From the NCBI GenBank assembly GCA_045601325.1, contig JAZRZI010000009.1, forward strand, positions 1-33,778: a stretch of 33,778 nucleotides of DNA. Reading direction: 5' to 3'. Under the pieces are notes generated by a model, which was given only the letters and a program-made list of their open reading frames with translations, was not told where the DNA came from and did not search any database. The position numbers and the translations under genes were made by a program. The stretch comes from JAZRZI01 sp045601325 (GTDB taxonomy: Bacteria; Bacillota_I; Bacilli_A; RFN20; CAG-826). How positions within the stretch are numbered: the first letter of the stretch is position 1; each line of letters begins with the position of its first letter. Shown piece after piece: positions 1 to 7,888 of this stretch.

Positions 1-27
1 AGACTAGTTCAAAGAGGCTCTTACCAC

Positions 28-106
28 AGCTTTTATTTTTATCGTTAATTAGTTAGTTATCGCATTAGACGATTTATCAAGCACAAGGCTACGAGGAATA
101 AAAGCT
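28..106 (+). ncRNA. Candidate IS110 bridge RNA region
   Basis: Two nested complementary arms lie upstream of the transposase. AGCTTTTATT (28-37) pairs with AATAAAAGCT (97-106). Inside it ATCGTTAAT (41-49) pairs with ATTAGACGAT (64-73) with one bulge. ACCACAG is also directly repeated at 23-29 and 112-118. Bridge RNAs of IS110-subgroup elements are encoded at this position and fold into stem-loops with internal loops. No guide-target match can be tested because the donor and target junctions are not both visible. Confidence 0.3.
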
Positions 107-142
107 AATGGACCACAGTATTAACGAAGGAGGTGAAACTAT

Positions 143-1318
143 ATGTTTTACATGGGCATTGATATTGCCAAATTCAAACATGACTTCTGCATCATAGATG
201 GTGATACAGGAGAGATAATCGTACCCCCAAGGACGATTACCAACGATAAGGAAGGATTCCAAGAAATGCTTGAGATTCTAACTAATCTTCATTGTTCCCA
301 AATAATAAAGATAGGTTTAGAAGCTACAGGGCATTATGGAACGCTTATTAAGGCATTCCTTACCAGCAACGGATATAAGTTCATAGAACTCAATCCCCTT
401 CAAGTGAGCCGATTCCACTCGCAAACTACACTTAGAAGAACTAAGACCGACAAGATTGATTGTCAAGTGATTGCTAGATACTTAATGGCTGTGACCACCA
501 AAACCTATCAACCACAATTATATCATCTTGAGGCATTAAAGAGTTTAACTAGAATAAGAGAAACTCTTGTTGATCAACGTTCGAGATGCTTGGTTAAGTT
601 AACGAACGTCTTAGACATCACTTTCCCAGAATTCAAGAAGTTTTTTACAGCTAAACTTCGTTCTGAGACAGCTTTGTTCATAATAAGGAAGTATAAGACA
701 CCTGCTAGAATTGCAAAGTGGACTGACGAAGACATTCGTATTGTCCATAATGTTTCTAGGAAGATTTCAACTTCCACACTATTGGAGATTAAACAATCCG
801 CAATAGATTCAATCGGAATTGCACCTAAATATTTATTAGATGAAATTCCATCTATACTTAACGTCTACGAAACCGTAAACGATGAAGTATCTTCATTAGA
901 AGAGAAGATTAAGTCAATTATTTTTGAACTAGATCCTCCAACTTTATCTATTCCAGGAATGGGGCCTATAAGTTGTGCAACAATCTTGGGAGAGTTTGGA
1001 GATTTTTCCAGATTCCCAACCGCTGAACAATGTGTAGCCTATGCTGGAGTAGATGTTGGCATATCTCAATCTGGCATTAGATGCCATCGAGGTAAGATGG
1101 TCAAACGTGGATCATCTCATTTGAGATATGCATTAATGAATGTTGTCCGAACAGTTTGTATTCATACGCCAGCATTTAAGGATTACTGGGTAAGAAAGAA
1201 AGTTGATGGACACAAGTTCTTACGAGTTGCTGACAGTCATGCTGCCAAGAAACTTGTAAGAGTTATTTATTACCTCGAGACACATAATACTAAGTACAAT
1301 CCATCTCGCTGTAAGTAG
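143..1318 (+). CDS. IS110-family transposase (RNA-guided DEDD recombinase)
   Basis: The protein has 391 residues, normal for the family. The N-terminal RuvC-like DEDD half carries MGIDIAK with Asp7, GLEATGHYG, and RRTKTDKIDCQVIARYL. A helical middle leads to the C-terminal Transposase_20 (IS116/IS110/IS902) half, with SIPGMGPISCATILGEFGDF, an AYAGVDVGISQSG motif that includes the region of the catalytic serine, and KRGSSHLRYAL. The start is chosen for the strong AAGGAGGTG site at 127-135. Family knowledge: the enzyme makes RNA-guided cut-and-paste-like recombination without target duplication. No frameshift or internal stop is seen. Confidence 0.95.
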   Translation: MFYMGIDIAKFKHDFCIIDGDTGEIIVPPRTITNDKEGFQEMLEILTNLHCSQIIKIGLEATGHYGTLIKAFLTSNGYKFIELNPLQVSRFHSQTTLRRTKTDKIDCQVIARYLMAVTTKTYQPQLYHLEALKSLTRIRETLVDQRSRCLVKLTNVLDITFPEFKKFFTAKLRSETALFIIRKYKTPARIAKWTDEDIRIVHNVSRKISTSTLLEIKQSAIDSIGIAPKYLLDEIPSILNVYETVNDEVSSLEEKIKSIIFELDPPTLSIPGMGPISCATILGEFGDFSRFPTAEQCVAYAGVDVGISQSGIRCHRGKMVKRGSSHLRYALMNVVRTVCIHTPAFKDYWVRKKVDGHKFLRVADSHAAKKLVRVIYYLETHNTKYNPSRCK

Positions 1319-1366
1319 GATTTGACATAGTCAATATTTTTTAAAGCTCACTATGCTGAGTTCTTT

Positions 1367-1386
1367 TCAGTATGTACTGATTTTTT
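1367..1386 (+). terminator. Possible terminator after the IS110 transposase
   Basis: TCAGTA-TG-TACTGA (1367-1380) is an inverted repeat followed directly by a run of T. The loop is only two bases, so the real stem would be shorter. It may instead be part of the IS right end. Confidence 0.35.
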
Positions 1387-1411
1387 GAAGAATAACTTTT
1401 TTTAAAATTTC

Positions 1412-4162
1412 TTATTGTTTTTTAATAGTTAGTCTCTTTGAAATAACAAGACTTAATCCAAGCACACTGAACAAAGTGACCAAAGAAGAAGCCACAATGA
1501 TAGAACCACCACATCCTTTTTTAGGTTCTTCAGGATCAATGACAGGATCGTCATCAGGATCGTCATCTCCGGATGGTGTTGTATCAGTGACAGCCACTGT
1601 CCAAGAAACACTACCACCGGCAGTAGTTAAAGTAATTGTGTGATTGCCGTTTGATAATGAAGCAAGGGTGTTTTTAAAGATAACTAATGTTTCATTCTCA
1701 TAAGAATATTCGCTAGTAGTCAAAACACTTGAATCAATTTTAATATTAGTTAATTCTTCACCATTAAGACTTGCATTCATTTGAATATCGTTTGGTTCAT
1801 ATTTATCAAAAGATAAAGTGTCAGTTGTGGTTGTGGTTGGCGCTAATTTAGGGTCATCAATTTCGTTAAGATTAATAGATAATGCTCTAATAACAGCCCA
1901 GTCCATATTAGCGGCACCGGTTAAAACAGCTTTAACATAGATTGTTTTAGCATCGTTAATAACTTTATCATAAGATAAATCTACATATTCGTCACCTGAT
2001 GTAATATTAGTAGCAACGTATTGTTTGAGTAATTTATAACTATCGCCATCAGCGGATGTATAAATTTGTAAATTCGTAGGATTCGCGTTGAAATCAAATA
2101 ATCTAGCGGAACCACTAATTTCAATTTCATCAAAATGAGTTTTTTCATTAGCTTGGAATTTATAAATCAATGTAGCGGAACTTCCGCTTGAAATAGAAAT
2201 GCCAGCATTATTATTGGAATCATGGATAATTCTTGCGTTTTCTGAATAATAAACATTCTCTAAGTATGAATGATCACCATAAGCATATTCGCCAAAGTTT
2301 TCTTCTAAGGCATTGTGCAATGAGTGCTTCATGCTGTCAGTTGCAACTTCAATATCGATTTTATCCATTGTGTTGCCTCTCACAGCAAAACCACCTTCAA
2401 ACAAAGTAATGAATTGCCCATTAACTTTTACATATTTGAGAACATCGTTATTTAATAAAGTTACTTGGTAATCAATTAATTCTGAATACTTGATTGATGT
2501 TGGAAGTGATTCGCTACCATCAACTACTAATTGAACGTTATCACTCAAAACATAGTTGATAGGGTATTCGTTTTCCACCCATCTAGCATATAAAGTAACG
2601 TTTTCTGAATATGTGTCAGTGCTAACAATAGTTACTAGATTACCTTCGGTTTCACTATCAAACCATCCAGCAAATGAATAACCTTGGCTAGCTAAATTGC
2701 TTAATGTGACTGGTGAAGATTCACTGAATGTTTCTGGGTTTGGATTATTAGCATTTAGTGGATCAACATATGTAATGGAATATGTTCCAGCATTAATTTC
2801 CCATTTAGCGGTAACACTAATTGACTCGCCTATAGAAGGATCAAATGAAGTTACTTGAGTATCGTTTTTATCAAACCAACCCAAGAATTTGTAACCATCT
2901 CTAGTTAAGGCAGGCAATGTATATTCGTTATCTTCTTCAAGGAATGCGCATTTTGCATCAGTAGGAAGTTCACCACCATTTGGATTATATTCAATTGTTA
3001 AACAGTTCTTTGTTTCATAAGTAACAGAGGAATTATGCAAGCACATACCGATTAAAGCCAATTCTCTACTAGATAAAGCCAATAAATGAGTTAATTCAAA
3101 CTTAACGTAGAGGAATTGCTCTCTATTGTTATCAGTTAAATAATCAGATAGAGATAAATTAACATTTAGTTTATCCTCAGAATTGTATGAAATGTAACCA
3201 GCTTCATTATTATGAGCGTATTTAACAACGTTTTCATAATTGATGTTGTCTTTAGAAATAGAGATAAAAATTCTATCGCCATTAAAGGAATCGTCTTGTC
3301 CTTTGGCGGAGAATGAGAAAACGCCATTGATGTTTGCAGAAGTAATAACTTGTCCTGGTTTTCCAATCTTATATGTAACATAACCAGATTGGTTTTCAAC
3401 GGTTTCAATACTAGCGCCCCAAGTATCGCCAACAATCGCGCCATAGACCTCGTTTCCATCACCACACAAGCCACTTATTTCAGTAGCATTGCATGAATAT
3501 GGGGTGGATGTACCGTGTGTTCCACTACCACCAAAGAAATCACCAATTGTATATTCATGTTCAGTTCTTTCACCATCAGTTGGTATTTCTGAACCTTTAA
3601 TACTAATTCCAGAAAGTGTGGTCCATGAGGTATCGTAACCACATCCTTCAGTAGTCGTGCCTAAATACAACCTAACATAAAGAGATGTATATTTTTTGCC
3701 TGAAATAGAATCGGAAAGATCAATGTCAAATGAGGTAATTGCATTGCCCGTTGCTTCCTTAGCTCCCGCGATAACATAATCTACGTTATCTGTGGAAATT
3801 GAGATTTCAGCTTTCGCACCAAAATCACCAAAGTAATATGCAAATCTTGATATTCCTTCTTCACCATAAACTCCGAATTGTAATGTATCTAAATAATTAC
3901 CCGATGTAGCAGTAACCAAATATGTTGCAGTGCCAAAAGTTTTGTCGCTTTGTGGATAGATACCAACGAAGCTTTCACAACTATTGCCTACAGCCATATC
4001 AACTAGTTCCCAGCCTTCCATGTCTGAAGAATCTTTAATCACTTTATCAAAATAGGTAATAGAGTCCGCATAAGACACACTACTTTTTGATTGTTGACTA
4101 GCAAAAGCAAAAACACCTAGCGTTAAAGCTAAAGATGGTAATAAAAGATTAATCTTTTTCAT
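1412..4162 (-). CDS. Large anchored surface protein: beta-sandwich modules, two InlB repeats, CBM_X2-like domain, GCGGS tail
   Basis: This 916-residue protein has a signal peptide (about 1-32). A first beta-sandwich module follows, with SRFAYYFGDFG and GTTTEGCGYDTSW (about 35-195). A second module has GDTWGASIE and GYVTYKIG (about 200-380). Two InlB/Flg_new repeats come next (GYKFLGWFD and GYSFAGWFD, each ending in an AKW/ARW strand), then a third beta-sandwich module. Residues 781-860 resemble the CBM_X2/X2 Ig-like fold (DIQMNASLNGEEL, NGNHTITLTTAGG, VAVTD). A D/P/E-rich linker leads to KKGCGGS (Cys884), a hydrophobic helix and a basic tail. There is no LPXTG motif. It is probably surface-anchored and sugar-binding; the binding role is inference. 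The start has GTGAGG upstream. Confidence 0.85.
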   Translation of the reverse strand: MKKINLLLPSLALTLGVFAFASQQSKSSVSYADSITYFDKVIKDSSDMEGWELVDMAVGNSCESFVGIYPQSDKTFGTATYLVTATSGNYLDTLQFGVYGEEGISRFAYYFGDFGAKAEISISTDNVDYVIAGAKEATGNAITSFDIDLSDSISGKKYTSLYVRLYLGTTTEGCGYDTSWTTLSGISIKGSEIPTDGERTEHEYTIGDFFGGSGTHGTSTPYSCNATEISGLCGDGNEVYGAIVGDTWGASIETVENQSGYVTYKIGKPGQVITSANINGVFSFSAKGQDDSFNGDRIFISISKDNINYENVVKYAHNNEAGYISYNSEDKLNVNLSLSDYLTDNNREQFLYVKFELTHLLALSSRELALIGMCLHNSSVTYETKNCLTIEYNPNGGELPTDAKCAFLEEDNEYTLPALTRDGYKFLGWFDKNDTQVTSFDPSIGESISVTAKWEINAGTYSITYVDPLNANNPNPETFSESSPVTLSNLASQGYSFAGWFDSETEGNLVTIVSTDTYSENVTLYARWVENEYPINYVLSDNVQLVVDGSESLPTSIKYSELIDYQVTLLNNDVLKYVKVNGQFITLFEGGFAVRGNTMDKIDIEVATDSMKHSLHNALEENFGEYAYGDHSYLENVYYSENARIIHDSNNNAGISISSGSSATLIYKFQANEKTHFDEIEISGSARLFDFNANPTNLQIYTSADGDSYKLLKQYVATNITSGDEYVDLSYDKVINDAKTIYVKAVLTGAANMDWAVIRALSINLNEIDDPKLAPTTTTTDTLSFDKYEPNDIQMNASLNGEELTNIKIDSSVLTTSEYSYENETLVIFKNTLASLSNGNHTITLTTAGGSVSWTVAVTDTTPSGDDDPDDDPVIDPEEPKKGCGGSIIVASSLVTLFSVLGLSLVISKRLTIKKQ

Positions 4163-4234
4163 ATAAATACCTCACTTTATCAATTTACTTATAACACATT
4201 TAGTTTTTATAAAAAACAAAAATGAGCAATATCC

Positions 4235-4260
4235 GCAACTAAATTTATATTTTGTGCAAC
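4235..4260 (-). promoter_or_regulatory. Putative AraC-type operator, direct repeat with 21-bp period
   Basis: GCAAC at 4235-4239 and again at 4256-4260 (plus-strand reading) are exactly 21 bp apart, with an AT-rich spacer. In the direction of the gene they read GTTGC-N16-GTTGC, 73-98 bases before the start codon at 4162. The same arrangement stands before the genes starting at 5946 and 26844. Candidate -10 boxes downstream are TATAAA (4211-4206) or TATAAG (4193-4188). Confidence 0.6.
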
Positions 4261-4339
4261 AAGATAGGAATATTAACGTAATAAAGCATCACATTAAGAA
4301 AATCAAAGTGGAAGTTAATATACACACTTATATGCACAT

Positions 4340-4366
4340 AAAAAGCCAAGGGTATTTCACCTTGGC
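4340..4366 (-). terminator. Rho-independent terminator of the 519-residue surface protein gene
   Basis: Perfect 7-bp stem GCCAAGG (4345-4351) / CCTTGGC (4360-4366) with an 8-base loop. On the minus strand it is followed by TTTTT. It lies 21 bases after the stop codon of the gene ending at 4387 and separates it from the next minus-strand gene. Confidence 0.85.
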
Positions 4367-4386
4367 AATTTATATTTTAGTTTGAA

Positions 4387-5946
4387 CTATTTAGATTTTT
4401 TAATTTTGTTTCTAACAAATAAGGTAATAGCAAAAGCGAAAACACTAATTAATACAACAGAAATAATAACTAATGAGTTGTTTGGTGTATTAAACATAAT
4501 TTGTTTTCCTTGAGCGATGTCTAAAACACCACTTTCTAAAATAGTTAATGTTTCACCATTAGCAATTGCCCATGCTTGTAAACGAGCGCAGACACTAGCG
4601 AATGAAGGTTGTGTAAAGAGAATAATTCTTTGACTATTTGTTAAGGAAGAAAGAGCTTCTTTAGCAGGACCATAAAGAGTTAAACATTGTCCTTCAACTT
4701 CTTCATTCATGTGCATAAAGTCTTGAACAAACTTAGAAACATAATCCAAATCTGTTAATTGGCTATATTTACCAGTAATAGATGTAGTTGCTAATTTTGT
4801 TGGAATATAGTTTAAGCCAATTTTTCCTGTTGGGAAATCAGATGTGAAGTTAGAATCGATAACTTCTTCGATTTTGATGTAGTAACAGGATGCAACTTTA
4901 CCACTAAAATCAAAGGACACAGAATAATCTTTAAATGTGTTTGTGTCTGTAGCTTTTTGGGAATCTACAGCAGTGCCCCAATTTGTTCCATCAGTAGAAC
5001 CGTAAACGTTAATGTAAGAATTAACTAATCCGGCTTTGGATAGGTAACAAATTTTAGCATTGTAATCTAATTTTAAACTTGTCAATTTATTAGTGCTGCC
5101 AGCATCGACTTTATACACAAATGAACCAATTAAGTTGCCAGATGTGTAATCAATATCACCACCCCATGCTTTACCAGGAATACCAGGGTGAGATGCGTTG
5201 GCGGTGTTAACGATGTTGCTTGATGAGTAAACATTCGAAGAGTTAACCGCGGTTGTTTTAAAATCATCTGTTATTGGAGTAAGATCAAACTCTTCACCAG
5301 CTGCAGGTTTATCTTGCAATGAAGCTGTAATAGATGTAGTTGCTAACTTTGTTGGAATATAGCTTAAGCCGATTTTTCCATCAGTAAAGTCAGATGTGAA
5401 GTTAGGATCGATAACTTCTTCGATTTTTATGTAGTAGGTAGCTAAATAACTATTTGTAATATTAAATTTAACATTATAGTTTTTAAAACCAGAAGTGCTG
5501 CCTGCTTTTTGGGAATCTACAGCAGTGCCCCAATTTGTTCCATCAGTAGAACCGTAAACGTTAATGTAAGAATTAACCAATCCGGCTTTGGATACGTGCC
5601 AGATTTGAGCATTATAGTCCAACTCTAATTCATTAATAACTTTTCCTTCTGTTGATTCAACTTTATAAACAAAATAACCAACTAAGTTACCAGATGTGTA
5701 ATCGATACTGCCACCCCATGCTTTACCAGGAATACCAGGGTGAGATGCGTTGGCGGTGTTTACGATGTTGCTTGATGAGTAAACATTAGAAGAGTTAACG
5801 GCTGTGGTTTTGAAATCATCAGAAATTGTAATTGCAGGATTTTCAACAGCGGCTTTTGCAATATAAGAATTTTTTGCAGAAACTGTAGGAAGGGTCAACA
5901 AAAACGCCGCACAAATAGGAAATCCTAAAAGAATGAATTTTTTCAT
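4387..5946 (-). CDS. Anchored surface protein with two near-identical beta-sandwich repeats and an MHMN/GQC C-terminal module
   Basis: 519 residues with a signal peptide (1-24). Two tandem modules of 184-residue period start at about residues 43 and 227; each contains NANASHPGIPGKAWGG, VNSYINVYGSTDGTNWG and YYIKIEEVID. The C-terminal module (402-470) contains FMHMNEEVEGQC, AKEALSSLTNSQR and ARLQAWAIANGE. It is followed by a hydrophobic helix (about 490-511) and a basic tail. The same C-terminal module ends the protein at 26973-28487. No named domain is recognised; the repeat looks like a jelly-roll carbohydrate-binding fold, which is inference. AAAGGA precedes the chosen start. It is a single-gene unit with its own promoter and terminator. 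Confidence 0.85.
   Translation of the reverse strand: MKKFILLGFPICAAFLLTLPTVSAKNSYIAKAAVENPAITISDDFKTTAVNSSNVYSSSNIVNTANASHPGIPGKAWGGSIDYTSGNLVGYFVYKVESTEGKVINELELDYNAQIWHVSKAGLVNSYINVYGSTDGTNWGTAVDSQKAGSTSGFKNYNVKFNITNSYLATYYIKIEEVIDPNFTSDFTDGKIGLSYIPTKLATTSITASLQDKPAAGEEFDLTPITDDFKTTAVNSSNVYSSSNIVNTANASHPGIPGKAWGGDIDYTSGNLIGSFVYKVDAGSTNKLTSLKLDYNAKICYLSKAGLVNSYINVYGSTDGTNWGTAVDSQKATDTNTFKDYSVSFDFSGKVASCYYIKIEEVIDSNFTSDFPTGKIGLNYIPTKLATTSITGKYSQLTDLDYVSKFVQDFMHMNEEVEGQCLTLYGPAKEALSSLTNSQRIILFTQPSFASVCARLQAWAIANGETLTILESGVLDIAQGKQIMFNTPNNSLVIISVVLISVFAFAITLFVRNKIKKSK
4777..5820 (-). repeat. Intragenic tandem duplication, 552-bp period
   Basis: Two copies lie at about 5329-5820 and 4777-5268. 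Long blocks are almost base-identical, for example around 4952-5026 versus 5504-5578 and 5152-5253 versus 5704-5805. The stretches between them have diverged in both bases and residues. This mosaic pattern fits a recent duplication or gene conversion between the copies. Confidence 0.85.
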
Positions 5947-5983
5947 AAAGATGTTTTCCTTTCGAAACGAATTATTTACTGTA

Positions 5984-5989
5984 ATTATA
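5984..5989 (-). promoter_or_regulatory. -10 box TATAAT of the gene starting at 5946
   Basis: Consensus TATAAT on the minus strand gives a start near 5977, so a leader of about 30 bases containing the AAAGGA ribosome site. The -35 window (6012-6007) reads TCTTTA, far from consensus, and lies next to the GTTGC repeat. That is what an activator-dependent promoter would look like. Confidence 0.6.
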
Positions 5990-6017
5990 AATTATGGAAA
6001 CAAAAATAAAGAATCGC

Positions 6018-6043
6018 GCAACCAAAATAATTTTAATTGCAAC
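6018..6043 (-). promoter_or_regulatory. Putative AraC-type operator, direct repeat with 21-bp period
   Basis: GCAAC at 6018-6022 and 6039-6043 (plus-strand reading), period exactly 21 bp, 72-97 bases before the start at 5946. The proximal copy is about 6 bases upstream of the -35 window of a clear TATAAT promoter. The site lies in the divergent region, so it could also affect the plus-strand gene at 6214. Two further GCGCA words (6081 and 6111) are not in the same phase. Confidence 0.65.
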
Positions 6044-6201
6044 ATATCTAATATTTTAATTAAATTAAGTTATACGTAATGCGCAATTAAACAATTAGTG
6101 TTTTTTATAAGCGCACCAAAAACGATGAAAAGCACATAAATTCTAATAACCTATAAGACAAAAAAACAAATTATTGCGGCGCGAGGTGGTCAAATTCAGG
6201 T

Positions 6202-6207
6202 TATAAT
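6202..6207 (+). promoter_or_regulatory. -10 box TATAAT placed for a leaderless mRNA
   Basis: TATAAT ends six bases before the ATG at 6214, so the expected transcript start is the A of that ATG. No Shine-Dalgarno sequence lies at the right distance from 6214. No good -35 is visible. Confidence 0.5.
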
Positions 6208-6213
6208 ATGCAC

Positions 6214-7827
6214 ATGAAAAACAACAAAATATTCAAAAATTTGCTAATTTTATTTTCAACAACAATATCATCACTTTTATTTTCATCATGTAATAATAGG
6301 TTAAATATCAATAATGGGTCAGGAGGAAATATAGAAATTATGAAAACTCATTCAAACGGAATGGTAATCGAATACGACGGAATACAAACCCCTACTGATT
6401 ATGATAAATTTAGTAACGAGATAAGAATTGGCACAACTAACAATAATGCAGCCGGTTCTTATGGCATTGTTTATTCTCCGTATTTTACAATCAAAGTTCA
6501 AAACGATAATGAAGTTACACCATATTGTGCTAATGTTGTGCAAGGTTTGTCTTCTTTTGCGTATATCAAACTTAACGAAAATTCTGTGACTGTAAATGTT
6601 AAATTCTATCAAACTATATCATCTGTAAAATTCTATTGTGTAGGCAATCAACCAACATATCAAACTATTGATTCATCAACAATAAGTGTTACATTAACAG
6701 AAAATAAACCTTACACCATATGCATTAATAATGATCTATATAAATGCTTAACTTTATTTACAGAAAAAGAGGTTAACTTTGAAAGAGGAAGCTCCAATGT
6801 AACAATATATAAACCAGGCGTGCATGATTATTCAATAGAATTAAAAGAAAACGAGTCGGTATATTTTGCAAAAGGTGTTCATTATATTCGTGACATCGTT
6901 TTGAACAACAACACTCAGGTATATTTTGAAGATGGAGCATATATTCACTGTATCAATCCTTCAAAAGATAAAGAGGTCCCAACACAAGACCCAGATTGGC
7001 AAGGACAAACAAGATTTAATCACCTTATTAGAGGCAGAGGATTATCAAATGTGAGAATCTATGGTCACGGCATCATAGACTCATATGATCTAAGTTTTCA
7101 CGCCAGATTAAATTGCCACCTACTAGAATGCAACAACGTATCTATCTCTGACATACTATTCAACAATCCATCTGAATGGTGTATTGATATTGCGTGTTGC
7201 CAAAATGTTAATATCAATAATGTAAAAATATTTGGTTATAGGCAAAATAGCGATGGCATTTGTTTAGAAGATTGCAAAAATGCCTTAGTTGAAAACTGCT
7301 TCGCTAGAACCGGTGATGATGTTTTTGAAGTTAAGTCTAGATACTCAAATTGCAAAATTGAAATAGGAAATATTCGTTTTACCAATTGTGTGGCATGGCC
7401 AGAAAAGGCACGTGGTCTAGGAATTATTTCAGAAACAAAGCGCCACATCAATGACTGCAAATGGGAAAATTGTATTGTTGTTTCATATATTCCAAAATGG
7501 ATGCAAAAATTAGGAGCTTGTGTAATTATCGGCGAATCAACAGGCGAGATTACTAATATTGAGTTTAATAATATTAAGATTTTTAATAACGTGTATTTCC
7601 CAATTAATGTTACATTAGGTGAAGATTCCACAAACAAAGTTGATGGAGTGCTCTTTAAAAACATATATTTTGAGAACGAATATAATCTTTGTGTCCAAAA
7701 TGATTCCACTAATGGAATAATAAACAATATCACCTTTGATAATGTGTATACATCAAGCTACAACGTCAAAGATAATCAAGGTTCAATAATTAAAAACGGT
7801 GCAATAGGAACAATCAATATTGCATAA
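6214..7827 (+). CDS. Secreted lipoprotein, right-handed beta-helix glycoside hydrolase (GH28/GH49-like, clan GH-N)
   Basis: 537 residues from ATG 6214; an in-frame ATG at 6208 would add two residues but lies in the promoter box. The N-terminus is a lipoprotein-type signal ending LLFSSC. A beta-sandwich-like part (about 30-190) is followed by PGVHDYSIELKENESVYFAKG and a beta-helix. Acidic residues fit clan GH-N: NSDG (Asp347) and TGDD (Asp368, Asp369), with the 21-residue gap known from polygalacturonases. The GHG histidine is replaced (RGLG, about 400-403) and no RIK motif is seen, so pectin cleavage is doubtful. A GH49-like or new specificity is possible. It likely acts on the cell exterior on the substrate handled by the downstream importer. 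Confidence 0.75.
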   Translation: MKNNKIFKNLLILFSTTISSLLFSSCNNRLNINNGSGGNIEIMKTHSNGMVIEYDGIQTPTDYDKFSNEIRIGTTNNNAAGSYGIVYSPYFTIKVQNDNEVTPYCANVVQGLSSFAYIKLNENSVTVNVKFYQTISSVKFYCVGNQPTYQTIDSSTISVTLTENKPYTICINNDLYKCLTLFTEKEVNFERGSSNVTIYKPGVHDYSIELKENESVYFAKGVHYIRDIVLNNNTQVYFEDGAYIHCINPSKDKEVPTQDPDWQGQTRFNHLIRGRGLSNVRIYGHGIIDSYDLSFHARLNCHLLECNNVSISDILFNNPSEWCIDIACCQNVNINNVKIFGYRQNSDGICLEDCKNALVENCFARTGDDVFEVKSRYSNCKIEIGNIRFTNCVAWPEKARGLGIISETKRHINDCKWENCIVVSYIPKWMQKLGACVIIGESTGEITNIEFNNIKIFNNVYFPINVTLGEDSTNKVDGVLFKNIYFENEYNLCVQNDSTNGIINNITFDNVYTSSYNVKDNQGSIIKNGAIGTINIA

Positions 7828-7829
7828 TT

Positions 7830-7855
7830 GCATTAAAAATAATATTTTGCGCAAC
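7830..7855 (+). promoter_or_regulatory. Weaker copy of the GCAAC operator before the AraC-type gene
   Basis: GCGCAAC at 7849-7855 matches the half-site found before the surface genes. Exactly 21 bp upstream is only a degenerate GCATT (7830-7834). The good half-site overlaps the -35 window (7854-7859) of the promoter at 7877-7882, which would suit autorepression; this is inference. Confidence 0.35.
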
Positions 7856-7873
7856 TATTTTTATATATTTTCG

Positions 7874-7882
7874 TGCTAATAT
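7874..7882 (+). promoter_or_regulatory. Extended -10 box of the AraC-type gene, leaderless spacing
   Basis: TG (7874-7875), one base, then TAATAT (7877-7882), an extended -10 box. Six bases separate it from ATG 7889, so transcription should begin at the start codon. No ribosome site is present. Confidence 0.5.
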
Positions 7883-7888
7883 ATAGAC

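Larger units (their letters stand above)
1..1386 (+). mobile_element. IS110-family insertion sequence (left end outside window)
   Basis: The element consists of a single transposase gene preceded by at least 142 non-coding bases and followed by a short AT-rich right flank. IS110-family elements lack clear terminal inverted repeats, so neither boundary can be fixed from one copy. The right boundary given is only the end of a hairpin plus T-run after the gene. A long 5' non-coding end is typical of the IS110 subgroup, where that region encodes a bridge RNA. The coding frame is intact, so the element may be active. Confidence 0.75.

Noticed and set aside
4777..5820. Repeats as a possible CRISPR or satellite array
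   Set aside because: Only two copies of 552 bp, in frame inside one coding gene; no short regular repeats with spacers occur anywhere in the window.
6081..6136. Further GCGCA/GCACA words as operators for the plus-strand hydrolase
   Set aside because: Spacings are 30 and 19 bp, not 21, and the half-site GCAAC is not kept; too weak to call.
7236..7733. 165-codon open frame on the minus strand
   Set aside because: Antisense shadow of the beta-helix hydrolase gene, which has a signal peptide and catalytic motifs.
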